The notes below the pieces were generated by a model. It was given only the letters and a program-made list of their open reading frames with translations. It did not search any database and was not told where the DNA came from. The position numbers and the translations under genes are program-made. 64,000 bases of DNA, taken from positions 1,185,229-1,249,228 of the forward strand of contig JAVJTE010000020.1 in assembly GCA_040219025.1 (NCBI GenBank), in the 5' to 3' direction. The number at the start of each line of letters is the position of its first letter. Position 1 is the first letter of the stretch. Origin of the DNA: HT1-32 sp040219025. Its GTDB lineage: Bacteria > Pseudomonadota > Alphaproteobacteria > Rhodospirillales > HT1-32. This document shows positions 57,386 to 64,000 of the stretch, in pieces.

Positions 57386-59974
57386 ATGGACTTCGAAAAA
57401 TATACAGACCGCGCACGCGGTATGATTCAGGCGGCACAGACAATTGTGCTGCGTGAGGACCAGCAGAGACTGACCCCCGAGCATATCCTGAAAGCACTGC
57501 TGGACGACAAGGACGGGCTTTGCGCCGGGCTGATCACGTCAGCCGGTGGTGACGCGAAGGTGGCACTGGCTGATGTAACCGCAGAACTGCGCAAGATTCC
57601 GTCGGTGCAGGGTGGTGACGGACAGCTCTACCTGGATCCGAAAACGGCCCGCCTGCTGGATCAGGCACAGCAGATTGCCGAGAAGGCGGGGGACAGCTAT
57701 GTCACCGTCGAACGGTTACTGCTGGCTCTTGCGATGGCAAGCGGCACACCCTCTGCCGATATTCTGAAGCGGGCAGGGGTCAATCCGCAGAGTCTGAACG
57801 CGGCGATTGAGGATATCCGGAAAGGCCGCAAGGCGGACAGTGCCGGTGCCGAGGACTCATTCGATGCCCTGAAAAAATTCGCCCGTGACCTGACACAGGC
57901 GGCCTTCGACGGGAAAATCGATCCGGTCATTGGCCGCGACGAGGAAATTCGCCGCACCATTCAGGTGCTGTCGCGCCGGACCAAGAACAACCCGGTGCTG
58001 ATCGGTGAGCCGGGGGTCGGTAAAACAGCTATCGTCGAAGGACTGGCCCAGCGCATTGTCGCCGGGGATGTGCCGGAAAACCTCAAGCAGAAGAAACTGA
58101 TGGTGCTGGACCTCGGCGCGCTTGTCGCCGGGGCGAAGTTCCGCGGCGAATTTGAAGAGCGCTTGAAGGCCGTGCTTGGCGAGGTTTCGAACGCCGCCGG
58201 CGAGATCATCCTGTTCATTGACGAAATGCACACCATCGTCGGCGCGGGTGCAGCGGAAGGATCAATGGATGCTTCCAACCTGTTGAAGCCGGCACTGGCG
58301 CGTGGCGAATTGCATTGTGTCGGGGCGACAACGCTGAACGAATACCGCAAGTATATCGAAAAGGATGCCGCCCTCGCCCGGCGCTTCCAGCAGGTCTATG
58401 TATCGGAACCGTCGGTCGAGGATTCGATCTCGATCCTGCGTGGTCTGAAGGAGAAGTACGAGCTTCATCATGGCGTGCGTATTTCCGACAGCGCCCTTGT
58501 TGCTGCGGCAACGCTTTCGAAACGCTATATCACCGATCGCTTTCTGCCGGACAAGGCGATCGATCTGATGGACGAGGCCTCCAGCCGGCTGCGGATGGAG
58601 ATTGATTCCAAGCCGGAGGAAGTAGACGAGCTCGACCGCAGGATTATTCAGCTGAAGATCGAGCAATCGGCGCTGACCCGTGAAGGCGATGACGGATCGA
58701 AAGACCGCCTCGTCAGGCTGGAGAAGGAACTCGCGGAACTGGAGGAGAAATCAGCAGCCCTGACGGCCCGCTGGACTGCCCAGAAGAACGAGTTGGCCGG
58801 GGCGACGCAGATCAAGGAACAGCTCGACCAGGCCCGCATGGAGCTTGAGCGGGCCCAGCGTGACGGTCGCCTGGAGCGGGCAGGCGAGTTGATGTATGGC
58901 GTCATTCCGGAGCTGGAGCAGAAGTTGTCGACCGCCGACAGCGCGCATCAGGGCCAGCTGGTCGAGGAGACGGTCAGCGAGCAGCATATCGCGGGTATTG
59001 TCGCCCGCTGGACGGGTATCCCTGTCGACAAGCTGCTGGCCGGGGAACGGGACAAGCTGCTGCAGATGGAACAGCAGCTTCGCAAGCGGGTGGTTGGTCA
59101 GGAGGAAGCGCTGAACTCTGTCTCCAACGCGGTCCGCCGGGCCCGGGCAGGCCTGCAGGATCCGAACCGGCCAATCGGGTCATTTCTGTTTCTGGGTCCG
59201 ACCGGTGTCGGCAAGACCGAGCTGACCAAGGCGATTGCCGAATTCCTGTTTGATGACGAACAGGCGCTGCTCCGCATCGACATGTCGGAATATATGGAAA
59301 AGCATGCGGTCTCCCGGCTGATCGGCGCCCCGCCGGGCTATGTCGGTTACGATGAAGGAGGTGCCCTGACGGAAGCGGTCCGCCGCCGGCCTTTTCAGGT
59401 CATCCTGTTCGACGAAATCGAAAAGGCGCATCCCGATGTCTTCAACGTTCTGTTGCAGGTCCTTGATGACGGCCGCCTGACCGACGGGCAGGGGCGAACG
59501 GTCGACTTCCGCAATACCCTGATCATCCTGACCTCCAATCTGGGGGCGGAGATTCTTGCGGCGCAGGAAGAAGGCCAGGACAGTTCGGATATCCGCGACC
59601 AGGTGATGGATATCGTTCGCGCCTCCTTCCGCCCGGAATTCTATAACCGGCTTGATGAGGTGATTCTGTTCCATCGCCTGTTCCGTGATCAGATGGCGGG
59701 TATCGTGGATATCCAGCTGGCCCGTCTGCGGCAGCTTCTGGAAGACCGGAAGATCACGCTGAAACTCGACCAGGCGGCCCTGCACTGGCTGGCCGACGCC
59801 GGGTTTGACCCGGTCTATGGGGCACGCCCGCTGAAGCGGGTGATCCAGCGGACGCTGCAGAACCCGATGGCAGGGATGATCCTCGACGGGCGGATTGCCG
59901 ACGGCTCGTCCGTGCATGTCTCGGCGTCCGACGACGGGCTGACCCTGAACGGGGAACTGGCCGAAGCCGCCTGA
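57386..59974 (+). CDS. clpB: ATP-dependent disaggregase ClpB
   Basis: ClpB rescues aggregated proteins together with DnaK. The 862-residue protein has the N-terminal Clp repeat domain (YTDRARGMIQAAQTIVLRED), a first AAA+ module with Walker A LIGEPGVGKTAIVEGLAQRI and Walker B IILFIDEMHTIVGAGAAEGS, the long coiled-coil middle domain (LVRLEKELAELEEKSAALTA) and a second AAA+ module (FLFLGPTGVGKTELTKAIAE, VILFDEIEKAHPDVFNVLLQ). The C-terminal GARPLKRVIQRTLQNPMAGM is also present. I chose ATG 57386 because family members start MDFEKYT and AAAGG lies just upstream. A heat-shock type promoter precedes it. Confidence 0.97.
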   Translation: MDFEKYTDRARGMIQAAQTIVLREDQQRLTPEHILKALLDDKDGLCAGLITSAGGDAKVALADVTAELRKIPSVQGGDGQLYLDPKTARLLDQAQQIAEKAGDSYVTVERLLLALAMASGTPSADILKRAGVNPQSLNAAIEDIRKGRKADSAGAEDSFDALKKFARDLTQAAFDGKIDPVIGRDEEIRRTIQVLSRRTKNNPVLIGEPGVGKTAIVEGLAQRIVAGDVPENLKQKKLMVLDLGALVAGAKFRGEFEERLKAVLGEVSNAAGEIILFIDEMHTIVGAGAAEGSMDASNLLKPALARGELHCVGATTLNEYRKYIEKDAALARRFQQVYVSEPSVEDSISILRGLKEKYELHHGVRISDSALVAAATLSKRYITDRFLPDKAIDLMDEASSRLRMEIDSKPEEVDELDRRIIQLKIEQSALTREGDDGSKDRLVRLEKELAELEEKSAALTARWTAQKNELAGATQIKEQLDQARMELERAQRDGRLERAGELMYGVIPELEQKLSTADSAHQGQLVEETVSEQHIAGIVARWTGIPVDKLLAGERDKLLQMEQQLRKRVVGQEEALNSVSNAVRRARAGLQDPNRPIGSFLFLGPTGVGKTELTKAIAEFLFDDEQALLRIDMSEYMEKHAVSRLIGAPPGYVGYDEGGALTEAVRRRPFQVILFDEIEKAHPDVFNVLLQVLDDGRLTDGQGRTVDFRNTLIILTSNLGAEILAAQEEGQDSSDIRDQVMDIVRASFRPEFYNRLDEVILFHRLFRDQMAGIVDIQLARLRQLLEDRKITLKLDQAALHWLADAGFDPVYGARPLKRVIQRTLQNPMAGMILDGRIADGSSVHVSASDDGLTLNGELAEAA

Positions 59975-59984
59975 CCGCTGATAC

Positions 59985-60026
59985 CCGCCGGACCTTGTCG
60001 TGCCCTGTCACAGCAGGCTCCGGCGG
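59985..60026. terminator. Stem-loop between convergent clpB and EamA genes
   Basis: CCGCCGGA (59985-59992) and TCCGGCGG (60019-60026) form a perfect 8-bp stem, with an inner CCTG/CAGG stem in the loop. It lies in the 75-base gap between two convergent genes, so a bidirectional terminator is likely. There is no T run. Confidence 0.45.
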
Positions 60027-60049
60027 CAACAGCATGATCCTGCAATATC

Positions 60050-60907
60050 TCACGCCGTTGCCAGCAAGGTGGTGCCCGCAAGAATGACAGCGGCCCAGAC
60101 CAGCCGTCGCCGCAGATCACCTTCGCCCAGCAGCAGGCTGCCCATCAGCACGGTCAGCAGCACGCTGATTTCCCGGGTTGGCGCGACATAGATCACCGGT
60201 GTGAAGGTCAGGGCATAGAGCACCAGAATATAGGCCAGCGGATTGAAGATCGCGATGGCGATGACACCGGACCGGTGGTCGCGCCAGTAGTCTTTCAGCC
60301 GGGCCCTGCGTCGGGCGGCCAGCGGTGCCAGCAGAATGACCCTGCCGAGGCTGGATGCATAATCCAGCAGCAACGGCGGGATGAGCAGGATAGAGACAGC
60401 ATAGGCGTCCCAGACGGTATAGCTGCCGATCAGCATTCCCGCGCCGGCACCAAACCCGATTGAAACAGCCAGATTCCGGGTACCGCCCCGGAACCCGCCG
60501 GTCAGACAGATAACCCCGGCGATGATGGTGATCGCACCCAGCGCAATCTGCAGCGTCATGGTCTCGCCAAGAAAAAGAACGGCAAAGCCGGTCGACAGGA
60601 ACGGGCCGGTGGCCCGCGCCGTCGGATAGACAAGCGACAGATCGCCTTTGCGATACCCTGTCTGCAGAAGCAGGAAATAACCGAGGTGAAGCAAGGCGCT
60701 GCCGGTTGTAAACAGGATTTCGGGAACACCGAAGGCGGGTTTTTCGATGATCAGAATGGCGAGCGCGACCGGCAGGTAGATCAGCACCGACAGCGCGGAG
60801 AACAGCCAGATAAGTTCCGGCCCGCCATTGATGCGTTTGACGAAGAAATTCCAGGTTGCGTGGCAGAATGCTGCCGCGAGGACGAGGGTGAATCCGAAGG
60901 CAGTCAT
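60050..60907 (-). CDS. EamA/DMT family transporter
   Basis: The 285-residue membrane protein has about ten hydrophobic segments arranged as two EamA repeats. The first starts FTLVLAAAFCHATWNFFVKR and has LSLVYPTARATGPFLSTGFA; the second has NPLAYILVLYALTFTPVIYV and APTREISVLLTVLMGSLLLG. Such proteins export or exchange small metabolites, often amino acids. Nothing nearby fixes the substrate. The 296-base region between it and the next plus-strand gene holds no gene that I can see. Confidence 0.9.
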   Translation of the reverse strand: MTAFGFTLVLAAAFCHATWNFFVKRINGGPELIWLFSALSVLIYLPVALAILIIEKPAFGVPEILFTTGSALLHLGYFLLLQTGYRKGDLSLVYPTARATGPFLSTGFAVLFLGETMTLQIALGAITIIAGVICLTGGFRGGTRNLAVSIGFGAGAGMLIGSYTVWDAYAVSILLIPPLLLDYASSLGRVILLAPLAARRRARLKDYWRDHRSGVIAIAIFNPLAYILVLYALTFTPVIYVAPTREISVLLTVLMGSLLLGEGDLRRRLVWAAVILAGTTLLATA

Positions 60908-61203
60908 GTTGAACCCCAGGGCTGGTGTCAGACGTGTTACATCACGCCCTTTCCACCCCCTCTGGCTTTTTCATCCTCGGGTGTCTGCCGTACACGGCTC
61001 ATAACGGCGCTCGGTCCGGCTTGCTGCAGCAACGGAACCCTAGCCGCACATGGATAGGCCATCAGAGACTAGCTGCGGGGGAGAGGATTGAAAGCCAAAT
61101 ATACGGTTTCTGCCGTCCACCAGGCCTGTGACCTTGTTGCTGATCAATGCCGGGTCTGGCAGGCTGCAGTAACGGGCGAGCGGGCCCGGCAGAAAGGATC
61201 GCC

Positions 61204-62253
61204 ATGGAAAACCGGGTAATGACAGTCGGCACGCTGGACAGGCTGCCACGTATTCGCATGGCGCATCTGCCAACTCCGCTGGAGGAAGCGGCCAATCTGG
61301 GGTCTGACCTTGGTATCGGCCTCTGGATCAAACGCGATGACTGCACCGGCATCGGGCTGGGTGGCAACAAGGTGCGCCAGCTTGAGTTCTATCTTGGTGA
61401 GGCTGTCGCCGGGGGTGCCGACACCATCCTGATTACCGGCGCTGTGCAGTCGAATTTCGTCCGTACCGCGGCGGCGATGGCGGCACGGCTCGGAATGGAA
61501 AGTCACCTTCAGCTGGAGGAGCGGGTGCCGCATGACACGCCGCTCTATCGCACATCCGGCAATGTGCTGCTCGATCATCTGCTGGGGGCAACGCTCCACA
61601 GTTTCCCGGAGGGCGAGAACGAGGCGGGTGCCGACGCAAGACTGGAAGAGATCGCCGGAGAGCTTCGGGCAAAGGGTCGCAAACCCTATGTCATTCATCT
61701 CGGTCCCGGTCATGCGCCGCTGGGTGCTCTCGGCTATGTCGACATGGCACGTGAACTGCTCGATCAGCTGGCTGCGCTCCGGCTTGAAATCGGACGCATA
61801 TTCGTCGCTTCCGGCAGTGCGGCAACCCATGCCGGGCTGCTTTACGGGTTGCGGGCGTTCGGCTCGGACCTTCCGGTTCAGGGTATTTGCGTCCGGCGTG
61901 ACGCCTCCCTGCAATCCAGCCGGGTGCTGACAAGATGCCGCGAGATAGCCGGTCTGATCGATGGGCCGGACGTTGTGACGGAAAGCGATATCCGGCTTGA
62001 CGATACGGCGCTTGCGCCGGGCTATGGCCAGCTGAATGCGGCGACACATGATGCCATTCGCCGGGCCGCCTCCCGGGAGGGCATGTTTCTTGACCCGACC
62101 TATACGGCGAAGGTGATGGCCGGCCTGATATCGTTCTCGGAGCGTCTGCCGGAGACGGCAGCACCGGCAGCCGAAAAGCCGTGGCTGTTCATCCATACCG
62201 GCGGGCAGCCGGCATTGTTCGCCTATGGCGATCAGCTCATCGGGTCAGCGTGA
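61204..62253 (+). CDS. D-cysteine desulfhydrase/ACC deaminase family PLP enzyme
   Basis: The 349-residue protein is a fold-type II PLP enzyme. The PLP Lys lies in IGLGGNKVRQLEFYLGEAVA, preceded by MAHLPTPLEEAANLGSDLGI and GLWIKRDDCTG, and a phosphate-binding stretch FVASGSAATHAGLLYGLRAF follows. ILITGAVQSNFVRTAAAMAA matches the substrate-binding QSNxxR pattern. Members degrade D-cysteine, 1-aminocyclopropane-1-carboxylate or L-cysteate; the sequence alone does not choose between them. AAGGA lies 6 bases before ATG 61204. The C-terminal WLFIHTGGQPALFAYGDQL is typical. Confidence 0.9.
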   Translation: MENRVMTVGTLDRLPRIRMAHLPTPLEEAANLGSDLGIGLWIKRDDCTGIGLGGNKVRQLEFYLGEAVAGGADTILITGAVQSNFVRTAAAMAARLGMESHLQLEERVPHDTPLYRTSGNVLLDHLLGATLHSFPEGENEAGADARLEEIAGELRAKGRKPYVIHLGPGHAPLGALGYVDMARELLDQLAALRLEIGRIFVASGSAATHAGLLYGLRAFGSDLPVQGICVRRDASLQSSRVLTRCREIAGLIDGPDVVTESDIRLDDTALAPGYGQLNAATHDAIRRAASREGMFLDPTYTAKVMAGLISFSERLPETAAPAAEKPWLFIHTGGQPALFAYGDQLIGSA

Positions 62254-62264
62254 GGGATATCTGA

Positions 62265-63566
62265 TCAGTTGGCGCTGGCGATTGCCGGCACAACAGGTTC
62301 GACTACCGGCAGCGCATCAAATTCCCGGTCCAGTGCACGGTAGAGATCCCGGAATGTGGCGAGATCGGCTCCGGCCAGACGCTTGCCTGTCGGCAGTTTG
62401 ATGCTGAGCGGATTGACCTGCTGACTGCCCCGCAGCACTTCATAATGCAGGTGTGCTCCGGTTGACCGGCCGGTTGTACCGACCCAGCCGATGATCTGGC
62501 CCTGGCGGACCCGGTTGCCCTTGCGGGCATTTTTGGAAATACCCTTCATATGGGCGTAGGCGGTCTTGTATTCGCCGTTATGGCGCAGGCGGACATATTT
62601 GCCATATCCGCCGTTCCAGCCGGACACTTCGATGACTCCGTCACCGGCGGCATAGATTGGCGTGCCGCTCGGTGCCGCAAAATCAACGCCACGATGCATC
62701 TTGGTATAACCCAGAATCGGATGGCGGCGCTTGCCGAAACGTGACGAGATGCGGGCACCGTCGACCGGTGTTTTCAGCAGGGCCTTGCGGATGCTGTGGC
62801 CTTTCGGATCAAAAAAATCGGTCCGGCCACTTTCATCTGTGTAGCGGTAGATCCGCAGTTCCTTGCCGCTCAGCGTCAGACGGGCATGATTGATCGCACC
62901 ATCGCGGAGCGCGAGGCCTGTCTCGTCATGAAAGCGGTTGAACATCACCTGAAATGTGTCGCCGGGCTGGATATCGCGCTGGAAATCGACATCGAAGGAC
63001 ATCGCCTGTATCAGTTCGATCAGCACAGCCGGTGGCAGGCCGGCATCAACCGCTGCCTCATAGAGGGAACTGGTAATCTCGCCATCGACCCGGTGCGACT
63101 GTTCGGAAAGTGCCTTCTTGACTTCCTTGGCGGCGAACTTGTCAGCTTCACGGTCGACAAAGACATCCAGATCAACATCGGGTTTCAGCGCCAGTCCGAT
63201 CAGCGACGTGCCTTCGTCGGCTGCAGGGTCGAGCGAAATCCTGATGGTCTGGCCGGGGCGCAGCTTGCGCGGGTCATAGACTGTCCGCAGCGCGCTGATC
63301 GCGGAATGAGACTCAGACCGACCGAAACCCTGGTTCACCAGCATTTTCATAAGGGTGTCACCGCGACGGACTTTCAGCTCCCGGAATTCCGGTTCAGCGG
63401 GGCTGATATTAATCGCGGCAACATCAATGTCGCCAACTGTCTCGGGCTGAAGCACCGGAGGGGTGAGAAGTCCGTCAGTGGCCTGGGCGTGGAGGGGGGC
63501 CAGAGCGGCACCGGCAACAATAAGATATCTGACCGCGCGTGCTGCGAGGCTAAACTGGCTGTTCAA
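62265..63566 (-). CDS. M23 family metallopeptidase (cell-wall endopeptidase)
   Basis: The 433-residue envelope protein has a signal peptide (SLAARAVRYLIVAGAALAPL), a LysM/OapA-like segment (LKVRRGDTLMKMLVNQGFGR), a middle domain (GDTFQVMFNRFHDETGLALR) and a C-terminal M23 peptidase domain. Metal ligands lie in KRRHPILGYTKMHRGVDFAA (His and Asp) and STGAHLHYEVLRG (HLH), with the catalytic His in TAYAHMKGI. It should cut or regulate cutting of peptidoglycan cross-bridges. I prefer the TTG at 63566, with AAGGGA 7 bases upstream, over the TTG at 63593, since no ATG is available. It converges on the PLP enzyme gene. Confidence 0.93.
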   Translation of the reverse strand: MNSQFSLAARAVRYLIVAGAALAPLHAQATDGLLTPPVLQPETVGDIDVAAINISPAEPEFRELKVRRGDTLMKMLVNQGFGRSESHSAISALRTVYDPRKLRPGQTIRISLDPAADEGTSLIGLALKPDVDLDVFVDREADKFAAKEVKKALSEQSHRVDGEITSSLYEAAVDAGLPPAVLIELIQAMSFDVDFQRDIQPGDTFQVMFNRFHDETGLALRDGAINHARLTLSGKELRIYRYTDESGRTDFFDPKGHSIRKALLKTPVDGARISSRFGKRRHPILGYTKMHRGVDFAAPSGTPIYAAGDGVIEVSGWNGGYGKYVRLRHNGEYKTAYAHMKGISKNARKGNRVRQGQIIGWVGTTGRSTGAHLHYEVLRGSQQVNPLSIKLPTGKRLAGADLATFRDLYRALDREFDALPVVEPVVPAIASAN

Positions 63567-63593
63567 TGCTTTTCCCTTCCCCGTGTTCAGCAA

Positions 63594-63879
63594 TTACTTG
63601 AGAAAATTGCCCACGAAACGACGTGATGGCCCGACGTTAAATGATAGCTATAGGCTGTCAACCTGTTCCGCTTCAGTTCGACTGAAACTATGGCGAAATG
63701 ATGGTTTAAATACTGTTTAGACTTTGCATTTTCATGCAATACGCAAACTTTCCTTGTATATAAGGCCTGTGAGCACAAGCGAAAAATGAGGATTTCTGCC
63801 AGTTTTATCTCCGGGGGCTGGCTGCCGTGGGTCTTTCTGGGGAAACTGTAATTTTTATTATTTTTCTTATGAAAGGCAT
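63594..63879. other. AT-rich intergenic region with a palindrome, no gene seen
   Basis: No convincing coding region is present on either strand. The stretch is much richer in A and T than the rest of the window, especially 63840-63879, which directly precedes a strong promoter and could be an UP element. A perfect palindrome TTGCAT-TTTC-ATGCAA lies at 63724-63739, and TTGTATATAAGG near 63755 resembles a -10 region. Confidence 0.6.
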
Positions 63880-63908
63880 TTGACAGGTGGGTGGTGTGTG
63901 CATATAAC
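63880..63908 (+). promoter_or_regulatory. Near-consensus sigma70 promoter, probably of an rRNA operon
   Basis: TTGACA (63880-63885) and TATAAC (63903-63908) are separated by exactly 17 bases. An AT-rich tract lies upstream and a GC-rich discriminator (CCGCCTCCCGACGCG) downstream, as in stringently controlled rRNA promoters. A boxA-like element follows about 80 bases later. Confidence 0.75.
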
Positions 63909-63935
63909 CCGCCTCCCGACGCGACGAGCGTAGGG

Positions 63936-64000
63936 CCACCGGAAAGTATCGGTCGGGTTTGGAAGCCGGTTTCGGCCGGTGGAAGACAGCTCTTTGACAT
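63936..64000 (+). promoter_or_regulatory. rRNA operon leader: stem-loop and boxA-like antitermination element
   Basis: CCACCGG (63936-63942) pairs with CCGGTGG (63976-63982). It is followed by AGCTCTTTGACAT at 63988-64000, close to the boxA element (TGCTCTTTAACA) that recruits the Nus antitermination complex in rRNA leaders. The 16S rRNA gene should begin beyond the window edge. Confidence 0.7.

Noticed and set aside
63587..64000. A minus-strand open frame reaching the window end
   Set aside because: It runs through the promoter and boxA-like leader, is rich in rare-looking codons for this genome and has no domain; it is non-coding.

Overview
The window reads as a chromosomal segment of an alphaproteobacterium, probably of Rhodospirillales type, with GC-rich protein-coding sequence. 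The supports are the yqeY-dnaG-rpoD block next to carA, DUF1178 and DUF4167 proteins, a Suv3-like helicase followed by an S4-domain protein, a NDUFAF5-like protein, a tripartite tricarboxylate transporter with a Bug-type binding protein, and the run lysC-ptsP-rodZ-ispG-hisS-hemA-prfA-prmC-DUF4167-clpB. I cannot name a genus. Most of the window is housekeeping sequence, and I see no prophage, insertion sequence, CRISPR array or tRNA.

Layout. 1-4255 (minus strand) carries yqeY, dnaG and the 5' part of rpoD, which is cut by the window edge. carA (4451) diverges from a good sigma70 promoter. Between carA and carB (11526) sits an accessory export module: a TetR regulator with two tandem operator-like palindromes, an RND/MMPL exporter, a LolA-like periplasmic protein and an outer-membrane barrel protein. 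greA, ppk2 and a lone msrP follow, then an S4 protein and a Suv3-like helicase. A binding-protein/permease/ATPase import operon lies behind a Fur-like box (20572-23676). htpG is followed by a palindromic repeat, betB, an FNR-family regulator with an FNR-type box in its divergent control region, and a small His-rich exported protein.

28555-36747 (minus strand) is a seven-gene, mostly overlapping catabolic operon: FAD amino-acid dehydrogenase, hyuA, hyuB, Bug protein, RidA, tctB, tctA. It is divergent from a LysR regulator and looks like a pathway for a cyclic amide or lactam amino-acid derivative. 37800-41496 is an operon of a small exported protein, a NDUFAF5-like protein, sfsA, map and radC. 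41722-60000 is the conserved block comF, grxC, DUF1178, ubiG, lysC, ptsP, rodZ, ispG, hisS, hemA (a C5-type glutamyl-tRNA reductase), prfA, prmC, DUF4167 and clpB. The window closes with an EamA transporter, a D-cysteine desulfhydrase-family PLP enzyme and an M23 peptidase. The last 130 bases are a near-consensus promoter and a boxA-like element, which I read as the leader of a ribosomal RNA operon starting just outside the window.

The observations I rate highest are: a family of structured palindromic repeats with covarying mini-hairpins, one decayed copy of which lies inside a gene for an exported protein; a multi-hairpin leader ahead of the DUF4167 gene, which lacks a visible ribosome binding site; the hyu/dad/rid/tct operon; a glutamyl-tRNA reductase in a lineage that usually uses ALA synthase; matching RpoH-type promoters at htpG and clpB; and a DnaG lacking three of four zinc ligands.
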